Notes: generated from the letters alone by a model not told the origin. A DNA stretch of 64,000 nucleotides from Ignavibacteria bacterium (GCA_020635205.1 JACKAE010000003.1:868001-932000); one strand, 5' to 3'. Positions 1 to 9,560 are shown, numbered from the stretch's first letter. Numbers and translations are program-made.

Positions 1-389
1 GAATTTCCTCGATCGGTTGACTTCCAGACTCCACCATCGGCAGCACCGATCCAGAGTGTCTTTCCATCAGAAGGATGTACCGCAATCGAACGAACACGGC
101 CACCGACTGTCATTGGGCCAAGCTGCTTCCAAGATTCGTCGGCAAGGATTGAAACGCCATCGCTGAAACGGGACATCTTTTCTATCTGCCCCAATGCTTT
201 CAGCCGCGCTCCCTGCGGTATCTTTCCGAATGGATAGGAACGCATCCCGTAGAAGTAGAGTTCTCTACCTTTCGGCACAACCACTTCACTTTCAGTGGTA
301 TACTCATAAAGTTGTTGGGCTTCCGCCAAAGAAGAGAATAGCAATAGTGAGAGGAGAAGCGGAGCAATACGTGTCGGGAACGTCTTCAT
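1..389 (-). CDS. Secreted BNR/sortilin-like repeat protein, N-terminal part only
   Basis: The reading frame runs off the left edge of the window, so only about the first 129 residues are visible. It starts at the ATG read from 389 with a clear signal peptide (Lys/Arg near the start, a Leu-rich core, and a likely signal-peptidase-I cut after Ala-Glu-Ala near residue 25). From about residue 85 the sequence GPMTVGGRVRSIAVHP, then IGAADGGVWKSTDRG, is typical of the first blade of BNR/Asp-box (sialidase or VPS10-like) beta-propellers that are often exported in Bacteroidota. The visible part is intact. The enzymatic role, if any, and a possible T9SS tail lie outside the window. Confidence 0.75.
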   Translation of the reverse strand, partial: MKTFPTRIAPLLLSLLLFSSLAEAQQLYEYTTESEVVVPKGRELYFYGMRSYPFGKIPQGARLKALGQIEKMSRFSDGVSILADESWKQLGPMTVGGRVRSIAVHPSDGKTLWIGAADGGVWKSTDRGN

Positions 390-788
390 AGTCGATTGTC
401 GCTTGATGAATTAGTATGTGTCAGCAAAGTTCCGAGCGGGACTGAATTGGATGAACGAAGATGATACTGAGTAGAGAACAAATTCTCTCGAACGTCTCGT
501 TATTAGTTTCCCCTCATCTACCCGGAAGATTTCAAAGGTATATAGAGTGAAGGAACCAAACAAAAGTTACTTTAGCGTGAGCAAATTAGGCCTGTCGAAG
601 CGATATTTTCATCGACTACCGTAAATTCCCTTCTTCATACCCTTGCGAGCTGTAATTGTGGTGTTTTGAACAGGTATCACTACCTTCCAGAAGGGGGATA
701 TGTTCATCGGCTGAGGAAGAAAGGAAAGAGGAAATCCAAGGGTCTGAGAAAATCTTTTCAGACATAACCAACAGTTAGAACGATAAAG
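390..788. other. Divergent intergenic region without a gene
   Basis: This stretch lies between two divergently transcribed genes and must hold promoters for both. I see no tRNA, no strong match to TTTG-N19-21-TAnnTTTG and no convincing ORF. A near-palindrome, TCTGAGAAAATCTTTTCAGA at 743-762, lies about 25 bases before the plus-strand gene. Confidence 0.5.
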
Positions 789-2654
789 ATGTTCGAGCAG
801 GAGATCAACGAAACAATCCAGCGAATTACACGGGACGTTTTGCAGGATAAAACGCTGATATCCCTGATCGACATCCTCGAAGAGCCGCAAATACCTAATC
901 GATTCAAAGCGTTTTTCGAGACAGAAGTGCACTGGTGGGTCTACACCGACGATTTAACCCGCCGACGGGATCGTCGCTTCGATTTTGCTCACCCCGAAAT
1001 TTCATCTCTCCTCAACTACCTTGAACAGATTCAGGTAAAGCACGCCCGATTCGAACGGGATGAATTCCTCTCGGTTCTCGACAAAGCAGTAAAACTCTCC
1101 TACAACTATATCTGCCGTCCGCAAACTACCCTCAAGTGGTATATCTTCAGAGGCGAGCCTACAAAGTCTCTCGGCGAGACACTGCTCCGATTGAATGCCT
1201 TTACAGACTACCCCTACTTCCGAACAGTATTTACTGACTGGGTAGATAGAAAACGAGAAGAACGGCCAACCTTCGACAGTATCTCGGCACGGGAATTCGA
1301 ACGAATTTCACGGCGCATCGACGACCAAATTCTCCTGAGTTCCTCCGTTGACGAACTGCTGGAGATTATGAACCCACTCTTCGATTTTGTTGGTAAGGGA
1401 GAGGGTCGCAGCGTCCCCATCGATGCCCTCATTGTCTTCTTCGACGATAAGCATATCGGCAAACTGGTGGAGTTTCTTGAAAAAGAGAAAGAGCGCCGTT
1501 CCCACGTCACCCCCGAATCTTTTGTCTTGCTGATGGATGAACTCCTGAGTTCAGCAGAAGAAGAGCCAGATGTTGACTTCTCGACAGTTTACCAAGATGA
1601 CGCGCTCGATGCAGTTGTGCGAGATCACCTTCAGGGTGACGTAGGAGGAGGAAGGAGTGCAACTGAATCGCCCGCATATACTCATCCTTCTGAGAGTACG
1701 GCATTTACTGACTCACCTCCATCGGATGCACGTGTTCAAGAGCAAGAAGCTGAGCAGAGAACGGATGGAGAGTTCAGGGCGAACAATCAACAAGAAGCAA
1801 TTGTAAGTCAAGAACCTGAAGAGCACGTGATCGAAGAGGAGACTCACCAAGTTCCTTCAGGTGAGCAACAGCCAAGTGATAGTGTGGTAGCTGACGTTGA
1901 GGAAGAGCAAAAAGGAGAGGACTTCTTTATCGGCCTCGAATCGCTTCCGATTCCGATTGAGGCTGACATTGAAGAGACGTTCGTCGACGAAAGTGACGAT
2001 GTCATAGAAATGAGAGAGCCGATTATCGACATTCTGATTGAAACAACAGAAAGCAATCAGATCATCGTTAGTGCTCCCGTGGATGTGGAATCAGAAGAGG
2101 AACTCGAGTCAGATGCAGAGGCCGCTTCTTCAATAACCGAAGTAGAAGAAACTCCGTCGACTGATGAAGCCGGAGAGAGTGAAGAAGAGGCTGAGGAAGT
2201 TGGAGAAGAAATCACAGAGGCATCACTCAACATCGGGGAAGTGAAGGAAGAGGAAAAGCTACGTGAGGTTGAAGGAGAAGAAGGTGAGGAAGAAGAGGAT
2301 CAGCTTGATGAGCAAGCATCTCATGACGATTCTGAAGCGGACGGAAGCAGAGAAGGAGAGAGTGCAACTGATAGTCCCGAGGAGAAAAAAGAAGAGGCGG
2401 CAACTATTGGCGATGTCCGTTTCCACGTCGACGCAATGTTGGAGCGGAAGGTTGTTAAGAAAATTTTTGGACGAGACCGTGGCGAGTACGAGAAGACGCT
2501 CGATCTGCTGAACAGTGCCGAGACGTGGCGCGAAGCCTCACGGATTCTCGATGAACTCTTCATACGGTTCGAGGTCGACCCCTACTCCCGAACTGCCATC
2601 CGCTTTACCGACGCTATCTACGGACGCTATCTAACGCCCGTAAACGGAAGTTGA
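789..2654 (+). CDS. Large acidic protein of unknown function upstream of obgE
   Basis: I do not recognise the family. The 621-residue product has three parts. Residues 1 to about 285 look folded, rich in Phe/Tyr/Trp and alternating charges. Residues about 290-545 are a very acidic, low-complexity Glu/Asp/Ser linker. Residues about 545-621 form a second folded, mostly helical segment. There is no signal peptide or membrane segment, so it should be cytoplasmic. Its stop is 29 bases before the likely obgE start, so the two are probably co-transcribed. Shape and placement suggest an adaptor or scaffold, possibly ribosome-linked like its neighbour, but that is inference only. Confidence 0.8.
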   Translation: MFEQEINETIQRITRDVLQDKTLISLIDILEEPQIPNRFKAFFETEVHWWVYTDDLTRRRDRRFDFAHPEISSLLNYLEQIQVKHARFERDEFLSVLDKAVKLSYNYICRPQTTLKWYIFRGEPTKSLGETLLRLNAFTDYPYFRTVFTDWVDRKREERPTFDSISAREFERISRRIDDQILLSSSVDELLEIMNPLFDFVGKGEGRSVPIDALIVFFDDKHIGKLVEFLEKEKERRSHVTPESFVLLMDELLSSAEEEPDVDFSTVYQDDALDAVVRDHLQGDVGGGRSATESPAYTHPSESTAFTDSPPSDARVQEQEAEQRTDGEFRANNQQEAIVSQEPEEHVIEEETHQVPSGEQQPSDSVVADVEEEQKGEDFFIGLESLPIPIEADIEETFVDESDDVIEMREPIIDILIETTESNQIIVSAPVDVESEEELESDAEAASSITEVEETPSTDEAGESEEEAEEVGEEITEASLNIGEVKEEEKLREVEGEEGEEEEDQLDEQASHDDSEADGSREGESATDSPEEKKEEAATIGDVRFHVDAMLERKVVKKIFGRDRGEYEKTLDLLNSAETWREASRILDELFIRFEVDPYSRTAIRFTDAIYGRYLTPVNGS

Positions 2655-2683
2655 TTCCCTTCACATCGAAAGGTCAAACAATT

Positions 2684-3676
2684 GTGTTTATAGATACAGC
2701 AACCATACGTGTCCGATCGGGATCGGGAGGACATGGAGCAGTCAGCTTTCGCCGTGAGAAATTTGTTCCGAAGGGAGGCCCCGACGGTGGAGATGGTGGA
2801 AATGGTGGAGATGTTGTCATCCGAACGAATAGCAACCTCTCTACGCTGATGGATCTACGCTATAAGCGAGACTACATAGCAACAAACGGAAAGAATGGAG
2901 GGGGAGGAAACAAAAACGGAAAGTTTGGTGAGCTGGCCGAAGTATTTGTTCCTGTTGGAACAACGATCTACGATGCGGAGACAGGAGAACTGCTCGGCGA
3001 TCTGACGAGAAGGGAGGAAGAACTAATTGTAGCCCGAGGGGGAAATGGTGGAAGGGGGAATGCAACGTTTGCTACGCCGAGTGACCGCACTCCACGCCAC
3101 TTCGAAGAGGGACAGCCGGGAGAGGAACGGACAATCAGACTGGAATTGAAGCTCCTTGCCGACGTTGGCTTGGTTGGTTTTCCGAATGCTGGAAAATCAA
3201 CGCTAATCTCCAGAATAAGTGCCGCAAAACCGAAGGTTGCCGACTATCCATTCACTACCCTTATTCCCAACCTTGGCATCGTGCAAGTAGAGGCGGGAAA
3301 ATCTTTCGTTGTTGCCGACATTCCGGGTCTGATTGAAGGTGCAAGCGAAGGAAAAGGCTTAGGGCACGAATTCCTTCGTCACGTGGAACGCTCTAACATC
3401 CTCTGCTTCCTGATCGACGGAATGAGCACTACACCACAAGAAGACTTTGCAACCCTCCTAACCGAACTGGGAAAGTACAACATCGAGATGCTCTGGAAAC
3501 CTCGCCTTGTCTGCTTGACGAAGATTGATGGAATGGGAGAAATAGAGCGGGAGGCTGCGCGCGAACTACGCTTCGATGGAAAACCTGCAAGGCTAATCTC
3601 CTCAGTAAGTGGCGAAGGAATCGAGGAACTTGTGCGCACACTCGACGCTGAACTGTCGCGGGAGAGAAACAACTGA
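2684..3676 (+). CDS. obgE: GTPase ObgE/CgtA, ribosome-assembly GTPase
   Basis: Obg is a slow GTPase that binds the 50S particle and links ribosome assembly to growth state. The 330-residue product has the glycine-rich Obg fold (residues 1 to about 155, with VSFRREKFVPKGGPDGGDGG), then a G domain with P-loop GFPNAGKST (about 165-173), switch DIPG and a TKID base-specificity motif. An in-frame TTG at 2651 would add 11 residues, but the family begins M-F-I-D. The GTG at 2684 gives exactly that and is preceded by AAAGG about 10 bases upstream, so I chose it. The C-terminal extension seen in some Obg proteins is absent. The stop overlaps the next start by one base (TGATG). Confidence 0.96.
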   Translation: MFIDTATIRVRSGSGGHGAVSFRREKFVPKGGPDGGDGGNGGDVVIRTNSNLSTLMDLRYKRDYIATNGKNGGGGNKNGKFGELAEVFVPVGTTIYDAETGELLGDLTRREEELIVARGGNGGRGNATFATPSDRTPRHFEEGQPGEERTIRLELKLLADVGLVGFPNAGKSTLISRISAAKPKVADYPFTTLIPNLGIVQVEAGKSFVVADIPGLIEGASEGKGLGHEFLRHVERSNILCFLIDGMSTTPQEDFATLLTELGKYNIEMLWKPRLVCLTKIDGMGEIEREAARELRFDGKPARLISSVSGEGIEELVRTLDAELSRERNN

Positions 3677-4731
3677 TGCCAGTTCCTCTAAGTCGTCGTA
3701 GACTGACCCGAAAGAATTTTCTCCCTCCATTTCTCGGCCTCTCTGCTCTTCTGCTCCTACTTCTCCCCCTCACCCTATCGATCGGACCCGAACTGATCTC
3801 TCCGACGGAAGTTCTTAGTACACTCTTGGGCGGAACGAACAACATCCTGAACACAATCATTTTTGACCTTCGGCTTCCACGCATTTTTTTGGCTGTGGGT
3901 GTTGGCGGAGCGTTGGCAGCAACCGGTGCTGTCTTTCAAGCACTTCTAAAGAACCCACTGGCCGAACCATATATCTTGGGTATTTCCAACGGCTGTGTGG
4001 TGGGAACCATCGTCGGCATCAACCTTCCGATCCTTGCGGGGATGGTTGGCCTCTCCCTCTCGTTAGGGCAGGTAGGAATTACCCTTCTATCGTTTGGCGG
4101 CGGAGCACTTGTCACTGGTATCGTTCTCTGGATTGGTCGCCGTGGACCTGGAACTGGAACAGACTCCCTTCTACTTGGCGGAGTAATGGTTGCGGCAATT
4201 GGGGCTGCTTTGATCTTCCTTCTCCTCTACTTTCTTCCGAATGTTCGAGGCGCAATCCAATGGATGTTAGGAGATTTAAGCCACGTCTCCTCTGACATCG
4301 GTTACGTTTCAGCCCTCTTCTTCCTTGGGCTACTCTCCTGTTCGTTCTTCGTCGGCAATTCGCTGAACATGATTGCGCTCGGCGAAGAGCAGGCCGTTAG
4401 CCTCGGCTTGAATATGCGCAGGGCAACAACTGTCGCCTACCTTGGCGCATCACTCGTTGTCGGCATTGCCACATCGTTCTGCGGCGCAATCGGCTTTATC
4501 GGCTTGGTAGTTCCCCACATGATTCGCCGCATCGTTGGCCCAGATCACCGACTCTTGATGCCCCTCTCAGTAATTGCCGGGGGCATCTTCCTCCTCCTCT
4601 GCGACACTGCCGCCCGCTCTCTGCTGCCAGCAACTGGCGCAAGTGGTGGAGAGCTTCCTGTTGGTGCTGTAACAGCACTGGTTGGCGCACCCCTTTTCAT
4701 TCGACTTCTAACTAAAGAGCGAAAGGGCTAA
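3676..4731 (+). CDS. FecCD/BtuC-type ABC transporter permease
   Basis: This is the inner-membrane permease of an iron-siderophore, heme or cobalamin importer. The 351 residues are full length for the FecCD family with about nine to ten hydrophobic segments. Family motifs include LRLPRIFLAVGVGGALAATG (about residues 57-76), KNPLAEPYILGIS, LGEEQAVSLG, and FIGLVVPHMIRR followed by GPDHR, the loop that docks on the ATPase. It is translationally coupled to obgE. No matching ATPase, periplasmic binding protein or TonB receptor lies beside it, so its substrate cannot be read from context. Confidence 0.93.
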   Translation: MPVPLSRRRLTRKNFLPPFLGLSALLLLLLPLTLSIGPELISPTEVLSTLLGGTNNILNTIIFDLRLPRIFLAVGVGGALAATGAVFQALLKNPLAEPYILGISNGCVVGTIVGINLPILAGMVGLSLSLGQVGITLLSFGGGALVTGIVLWIGRRGPGTGTDSLLLGGVMVAAIGAALIFLLLYFLPNVRGAIQWMLGDLSHVSSDIGYVSALFFLGLLSCSFFVGNSLNMIALGEEQAVSLGLNMRRATTVAYLGASLVVGIATSFCGAIGFIGLVVPHMIRRIVGPDHRLLMPLSVIAGGIFLLLCDTAARSLLPATGASGGELPVGAVTALVGAPLFIRLLTKERKG

Positions 4732-4768
4732 GAATGTCTGAAAGGATTCGAAGGGAGATAGGTTTGAG

Positions 4769-5704
4769 ATGATTAGAGGAGTGATTGATCTCGGAACCAA
4801 CACTGTCCTGATGGTAGTTGGCAAAGTAGAGCCAAACGGAGAGATAACGGTTTTAGGCGACTACCACAACGTGGGAAGGTTGGGAAAGGGAGTAGACAGC
4901 ACCGGATTAATTCTCCCAGAAACGTTCCAGCGAATCGGCTCGATTCTACAACAGTATCATAAAATCGGACGGGAAGAACACCGGGCTGAGCAAATTGTCG
5001 GCTTCGGAACAAGCGCTCTGCGTGATGCTTCGAATCGGAGTCGGTTCATTGCCGCGATGAAGGAAGAGAGTGGTGTAGACCTTCACCTGCTAAGTGGTGA
5101 TGATGAAGCTCGCCTAACTTGGAGCGGAGCACTGTTTGGCCTACCAGTTGCCCCACGCGAGATTGCCGTAATCGACATCGGAGGAGGAAGCACTGAAGTT
5201 GCTTGGGGGAGAGACCGGAACTTCAGTAACGGAGTTAGCGTTGATACCGGAGCAGTTCGCGTCACTGAACGATTCTTTCGCGAAGAACTTCCCCCCTCTT
5301 CTCTATCAGTTACTGAAGCGCGAGATCATTGCCGAACACTCTTTGCTGAGAACATCTCACTCCCGATGGGAACAGAGGTTGTTGGCGTTGCCGGAACCGT
5401 GACAACGTTGGGGGCAATCTACAGCGGGGTTGAACAGTTCGATGCTGAGGCCATTAACGGCACGAAGCTGCCGCGATCTTGGATTGATAAGATGACTGTA
5501 GAGCTTCTCGGCTTGTCGATAGAAGAGCTTCAGAATATCCCGCAGGTAGCTTCTGGTCGAGAAGATATTATCTCTGGAGGAGCACTCGTTCTCAGCACAT
5601 TTATGGAAGTGTTCGGCCTTGAGGAAATTGCTGTCAGCACCCGGGGCTTGCGCTATGGATTGCTTGAAGAATCGTTTGCAAAACAGATACCTCTCACTTC
5701 CTAA
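4769..5704 (+). CDS. ppx: Ppx/GppA family phosphatase (exopolyphosphatase)
   Basis: The family removes terminal phosphate from polyphosphate or from pppGpp. The 311 residues match the short two-lobed ASKHA core without the extra C-terminal HD domain of E. coli Ppx. Motifs are DLGTNT (7-12), GTSALRDA (80-87), SGDDEA (109-114, with the likely catalytic Glu at 113) and DIGGGSTE (136-143, second phosphate loop). The start follows AAGGGAG. Polyphosphate and pppGpp activity cannot be told apart from sequence. The last 11 bases overlap the convergent epimerase gene. Confidence 0.92.
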   Translation: MIRGVIDLGTNTVLMVVGKVEPNGEITVLGDYHNVGRLGKGVDSTGLILPETFQRIGSILQQYHKIGREEHRAEQIVGFGTSALRDASNRSRFIAAMKEESGVDLHLLSGDDEARLTWSGALFGLPVAPREIAVIDIGGGSTEVAWGRDRNFSNGVSVDTGAVRVTERFFREELPPSSLSVTEARDHCRTLFAENISLPMGTEVVGVAGTVTTLGAIYSGVEQFDAEAINGTKLPRSWIDKMTVELLGLSIEELQNIPQVASGREDIISGGALVLSTFMEVFGLEEIAVSTRGLRYGLLEESFAKQIPLTS

Positions 5705-6620
5705 ATGATTCCATCGTCCGCCGCAGTCCTTCTTCCAAGTCAACTTCAGGTTTCCACCCTAACTCCGCTGCAGCTTTATCGTAGGCACAAACCGACCGGA
5801 ACTGCTCCCCCGGTTTTGCCTCGCCGTGAACTTCTTCGAACTGATTCTCCACCATACCGTTCAGTTGCTGGAAGAGCTGATTGATTGTCACCTCAGTATT
5901 CGTGCAGATGTTGAATGTCCCGGAAGGATGCCGCTCAAGATAATCGGTTGCCATCAGGTTTGCCCGAGCTATATCCCCAACGTATACGTAGTCTCGCGTC
6001 TGTTCTCCCGAACCGAAAATGATGGGTTGCTCCCCACTCAACATTCTGGTGCAGAAGATTGCCACAACACCAGCTTCACCATGGCTATTCTGGCGCGGAC
6101 CGTAGACATTGGTGTAGCGAAGCACTCCGAAGCGAAGTCCGTATTGGTAGGCAAAGTATCCTAAATATTTTTCCACCGAGAGTTTGGAAACTCCGTAAGG
6201 AGAGATTGGATTTGTTGGGTGTGTCTCATCAGCCGGGAAAACCTGCTGGTCGCCGTAAACCGTTCCACCACTCGAAGCAAAGATAAATCGTTCCACACCT
6301 GTAGTTACTGCTGCCTGCAATAGGTTCACTGAACCGATGATGTTCTGCTCTGCATCGAATGCAGGGTTAGCCACAGAAATACGAACGTCGAGCTGTGCGG
6401 CGTGGTGGTTCACAAGATTGAACTGCTCTAACTCAAACAGACCGTTAACTAAATCTGCATCTCGGACATCACCTTTCACAACCCGAGCTTCCGGCCTGAG
6501 ATTTCGATGATCTCCCGTCGAGAAATTATCGAGCACAACAACGTCGTGTCCAGCACTCACGTATGCGTCAACAAGGTGCGATCCAATAAAGCCGGCTCCT
6601 CCAGTTACGAGGACTTTCAT
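5694..6620 (-). CDS. NAD-dependent sugar-nucleotide epimerase (GalE-like SDR)
   Basis: An extended short-chain dehydrogenase, probably a UDP-glucose/UDP-hexose 4-epimerase used for surface polysaccharide precursors. The product is 308 residues. The Rossmann motif GGAGFIGSH at residues 7-15 follows directly after the Met at 6620; a longer frame to 6686 would put 22 unrelated residues in front, so I reject it. Catalytic Ser117/118 and Y142-xxx-K146 (PYGVSK) are present. The exact sugar is not determined; the sequence fits the short bacterial GalE group. It is transcribed away from purD's terminal repeats and its 3' end overlaps ppx. Confidence 0.9.
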   Translation of the reverse strand: MKVLVTGGAGFIGSHLVDAYVSAGHDVVVLDNFSTGDHRNLRPEARVVKGDVRDADLVNGLFELEQFNLVNHHAAQLDVRISVANPAFDAEQNIIGSVNLLQAAVTTGVERFIFASSGGTVYGDQQVFPADETHPTNPISPYGVSKLSVEKYLGYFAYQYGLRFGVLRYTNVYGPRQNSHGEAGVVAIFCTRMLSGEQPIIFGSGEQTRDYVYVGDIARANLMATDYLERHPSGTFNICTNTEVTINQLFQQLNGMVENQFEEVHGEAKPGEQFRSVCAYDKAAAELGWKPEVDLEEGLRRTMESFRK

Positions 6621-6659
6621 GATTCTCTCTGTTGCTTGAAATTTTTTTGTGAGATAAAA

Positions 6660-6706
6660 ATCTGTGTGGGGCAAGGTAAAGGACAAAGGCTTTGCCCCTA
6701 CGACTT
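6660..6706. repeat. GGGGCAA...TTGCCCC palindromic repeat
   Basis: GGGGCAA near 6668 pairs with TTGCCCC near 6697 around a spacer, and the right arm continues CTAC. It resembles the dispersed TGTAGGGGC...GCCCCTACA palindromes of many FCB and cyanobacterial genomes and the better-preserved copy at 13282-13321. It sits upstream of the epimerase gene. Confidence 0.5.
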
Positions 6707-6723
6707 ATTCCCTCTCTCCACAA

Positions 6724-6810
6724 ACTCCTCGACTCTCGACTCTCCGACTCTTCGACTCTCGACGACTCCCACCGCGCCCAACACAACCTAAAGAGTTACA
6801 GCGACTGCCC
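6724..6810. repeat. GACTCT-rich low-complexity tract plus CAACCTGAAGAGTTG-family repeat
   Basis: Short direct repeats of the form CGACTCT run through 6729-6768, followed by CACAACCTAAAGAGTTACAG at 6782-6801, a diverged copy of the repeat found at 39042, 39125 and 63442. It ends exactly at the purD stop codon. Confidence 0.65.
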
Positions 6811-8100
6811 TTAAACTCTCACCCCTTTCTTCCCAATATCTCTCCGCCACACCCCACCATGAAAGGTAATTTTCTCTACCCCCTTGTATGCTGCTTCAAT
6901 TGTACGCTCAAGGTCCGCATCTCCAGAGATTGCCGTTACTCCGAGGACTCTTCCCCCGGCCGTGACAAGATCCCCTCCAATCTCCGCAGTTCCAGCATGG
7001 AAGACAGTAACATCTTCCGGCACATTTTCGATTCCTTCAATCACTTCCCCCTTTTTATAGGAACCGGGATAGCCACCGGAGGCCATCACAACGCAAACAG
7101 CCGAGCCGACTGATGGAGCGTTGTTCGCTTCCGTAATATTGCCTGAGGCAGCATCTCGAAAAAGTTGAAAGAGATCTCCTCTCCAAATTGGCAACACAAC
7201 TTGAGTTTCAGGGTCACCGAAACGACTATTGAATTCAACTACGCGAACGTTCTTCTGCGAGTCGACCATCAAGCCGCAGTATAGACATCCCTGATAGGGA
7301 GTTCCCTCTGCGCGCATCCCCTGCAGCGCTGGCTCCACAACCTTCTCCCGTATCTGCCGCAGAACTCCATCATCCACAATTGGTGCTGGAGCGTAGGCTC
7401 CCATACCACCTGTATTCGGACCAGTATCTCCATCACCAATCCTCTTGTGATCCTGCGATGGCGCAAAGAGGACGTAAGAACTTCCATCGCTGACAGCAAA
7501 GATCGAAGCCTCCTCTCCCTCCATGAACTCTTCGATCACAACAGTATGTCCAGCCTCACCAAATGCCGAGCCGGAGAGCATCTCCTCTAACCCTTCCAAC
7601 GCATCCTCAACAGATTCGGCAATCACTACTCCTTTTCCTGCGGCAAGACCATTGGCCTTGATAACAACTGGAAGGGTGTGGTTGCGAACGTAGTCGCGAG
7701 CTGCCTCAACCTCATCAGAACTAAACGTTCGCGAGGCAGAGGTAGGAATGTTGTGGCGATTCATGAAATCTTTCGCGAAAGCCTTATCCCACTCAAGTCT
7801 TCCGGCAGCTTTGGAAGGAGCGAAGACGTGGTATCCTGCATCACGCAGCACATCAGGAACTCCGGCAGCAATGGGAGCTTCTGGACCAACGACAATAAGC
7901 TCTGGTTCTATTTCAGCCGCCAGAGATAGAACACCTTCCACATCTTCAGGGTTCACATTCCGAACTTCGCCGAGCGCAGCCATACCGGGATTGCCGGGAG
8001 CAGAGATTAACCGCTCAACCAATGACGATTCAACTAACTTTGAGGCCAACGCATGCTCGCGCCCTCCCGATCCGAGAAGAAGAACTGTTCCGTTATTCAT
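6811..8100 (-). CDS. purD: Phosphoribosylamine--glycine ligase
   Basis: PurD joins glycine to 5-phosphoribosylamine with ATP, the second step of purine synthesis in the cytoplasm. The 429-residue product has the expected length. The N-terminal motif VLLLGSGGREHALA is at residues 6-19, followed by the ATP-grasp domain (KANGLAAGKGVVI, EEFMEGEEASIFAVSD) and a metal/ATP-site segment with VVEFNSRFGDPETQ. No other pur genes adjoin it; prs and guaB lie elsewhere in the window. The ATG at 8100 gives the canonical start. Confidence 0.97.
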   Translation of the reverse strand: MNNGTVLLLGSGGREHALASKLVESSLVERLISAPGNPGMAALGEVRNVNPEDVEGVLSLAAEIEPELIVVGPEAPIAAGVPDVLRDAGYHVFAPSKAAGRLEWDKAFAKDFMNRHNIPTSASRTFSSDEVEAARDYVRNHTLPVVIKANGLAAGKGVVIAESVEDALEGLEEMLSGSAFGEAGHTVVIEEFMEGEEASIFAVSDGSSYVLFAPSQDHKRIGDGDTGPNTGGMGAYAPAPIVDDGVLRQIREKVVEPALQGMRAEGTPYQGCLYCGLMVDSQKNVRVVEFNSRFGDPETQVVLPIWRGDLFQLFRDAASGNITEANNAPSVGSAVCVVMASGGYPGSYKKGEVIEGIENVPEDVTVFHAGTAEIGGDLVTAGGRVLGVTAISGDADLERTIEAAYKGVEKITFHGGVWRRDIGKKGVRV

Positions 8101-8185
8101 GATGATTGTTCGCTATCAGTTTTGCTTGCCTTGAGTTTGCTCGCGTTGTGGGAAGAGAGTACTTGGAGTCAAATAGAAGATTTCC

Positions 8186-9550
8186 TCAGAGTCTCATCGA
8201 ATGTGCCAGAAGTCGCGCAAGTTGTCCGGTAAGAATACGTGCGTCGTGAGAGGACGATTTCTCTTCCTCACCAACCGGCAACAGATTCCCCTTCCACGCA
8301 AGGTACATCTGCTCGATTGCCTCTGCGATCCCCTCCACTTTGTCAGGCATCACGGTTACAGCCGCACCATAGTTATCCAAAACACTCCGGACAATGCCCT
8401 CTGGTGCAAGAGCTAAAATCGGTTTGCGGGTCCCCATATACTCGTAAACTTTGCCGGGAGTAATTGTAGGATCGTACATCGTAAGCCAGAGCACATCGCT
8501 CGACAGAAGCCAGTCCATCACCTCGCGATGTTCAACGTAGCCGGGCGTAACCAGAGCCGAACTGACTCCGAACTTCGTTGCCATCTTCCGATAAGAATCG
8601 CGGAAGGTTCCGATAAAGCACATCTCTATCTCGTCTCTCGACTCAGGAATCTTTGCGAATACTTTGCCGAGTGCTTCGAAGAAAAAGCGGGGTGTTCGCC
8701 GCGCATCGAAGAGGCCACTGTAAGTAAAGCGCATCTTCTTTCCCTTCACTCGCTCTGGTTGAGCAGTAACCACATCCATGGGGTCGAAGCCACTCGGGAT
8801 AATGTGAACACTCTCGTGCGTTAGGAACGGCCAACGGGCAATCAACTGCTCCTTAATCTTCCGGTTGACCACAACAATGCCTTCACTATGCTTCAACACT
8901 TCTTGCTCCATGCGTGCTGCGTAGTGCCGGTGAAAGGGTGTAGCGTAGAAATAATGTTTGTTGTCCAACCATGGGTCGCGGTAGTCCACAACCAAGGGAA
9001 CACCTGTTGCTCTACTCAGTTCTAAACCGATCAAGAAGTCAGTAAAGGGGGGAGCCGTAGCGAGAATGGCGTCGTACTTCTCCTCCTCAAGAATTCGAAG
9101 TCCTTCGCGGACTGCGTACCGTTTCCACCCAATCTTGTTATCAGGCTGAAGGAATGTGTGGGAGATACCGGTAAGAAATCGGCGCGAGCGATCTGGGGGC
9201 ATTGGGATCGTCTTCTTCTTCCTCCCGGCAACCCGGAGTGGGTCGAGCGTCTTGGTCCGAACAATCTCAACACCTGCCTCTTCCACCTCTTGAAGAAGTG
9301 CGTAGTCGTGAACGTAGTAGCCGACATCACCAACTGTTAGGACAGTTGGGAACCACCCTGTTTCGGGAAGATATTTCACAAACTTGGAAATTCGGAAAAC
9401 ACCACTCAGTCCCATTGGGGGAAAATAGTAGGCAATCACGAGGAGACGGTGTGCTCCTTTGGGCAGAATCTGTTTGCTCCGATTCTCGGGAGATGGGGTC
9501 TTCCCCTCAGTTCCGTGCAGGTTTTCGAGTTCGTTTTGTACGTCGTTCAT
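8186..9550 (-). CDS. Glycosyltransferase, GT4-like (GT-B fold)
   Basis: The 454-residue protein fits family 4-type glycosyltransferases. An N-terminal Rossmann half begins LLVIAYYFPPMGLSGVFRISKF (about residues 36-57), and a C-terminal half carries the donor-site pattern VLWLTMYDPTITPGKVYEY, equivalent to the E-x7-E region. The first about 33 residues are a polar extension without a signal peptide. It probably adds a sugar to a cell-surface polysaccharide or glycolipid at the inner face of the membrane; donor and acceptor cannot be told. It lies 10 bases after the peptidase stop on the same strand, so co-transcription is likely. Confidence 0.88.
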   Translation of the reverse strand: MNDVQNELENLHGTEGKTPSPENRSKQILPKGAHRLLVIAYYFPPMGLSGVFRISKFVKYLPETGWFPTVLTVGDVGYYVHDYALLQEVEEAGVEIVRTKTLDPLRVAGRKKKTIPMPPDRSRRFLTGISHTFLQPDNKIGWKRYAVREGLRILEEEKYDAILATAPPFTDFLIGLELSRATGVPLVVDYRDPWLDNKHYFYATPFHRHYAARMEQEVLKHSEGIVVVNRKIKEQLIARWPFLTHESVHIIPSGFDPMDVVTAQPERVKGKKMRFTYSGLFDARRTPRFFFEALGKVFAKIPESRDEIEMCFIGTFRDSYRKMATKFGVSSALVTPGYVEHREVMDWLLSSDVLWLTMYDPTITPGKVYEYMGTRKPILALAPEGIVRSVLDNYGAAVTVMPDKVEGIAEAIEQMYLAWKGNLLPVGEEEKSSSHDARILTGQLARLLAHSMRL

Positions 9551-9560
9551 CAGTGAAGGA

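Noticed and set aside
609..932. Minus-strand ORF of 107 codons
   Set aside because: It overlaps the start of the acidic protein gene and has no recognisable features.
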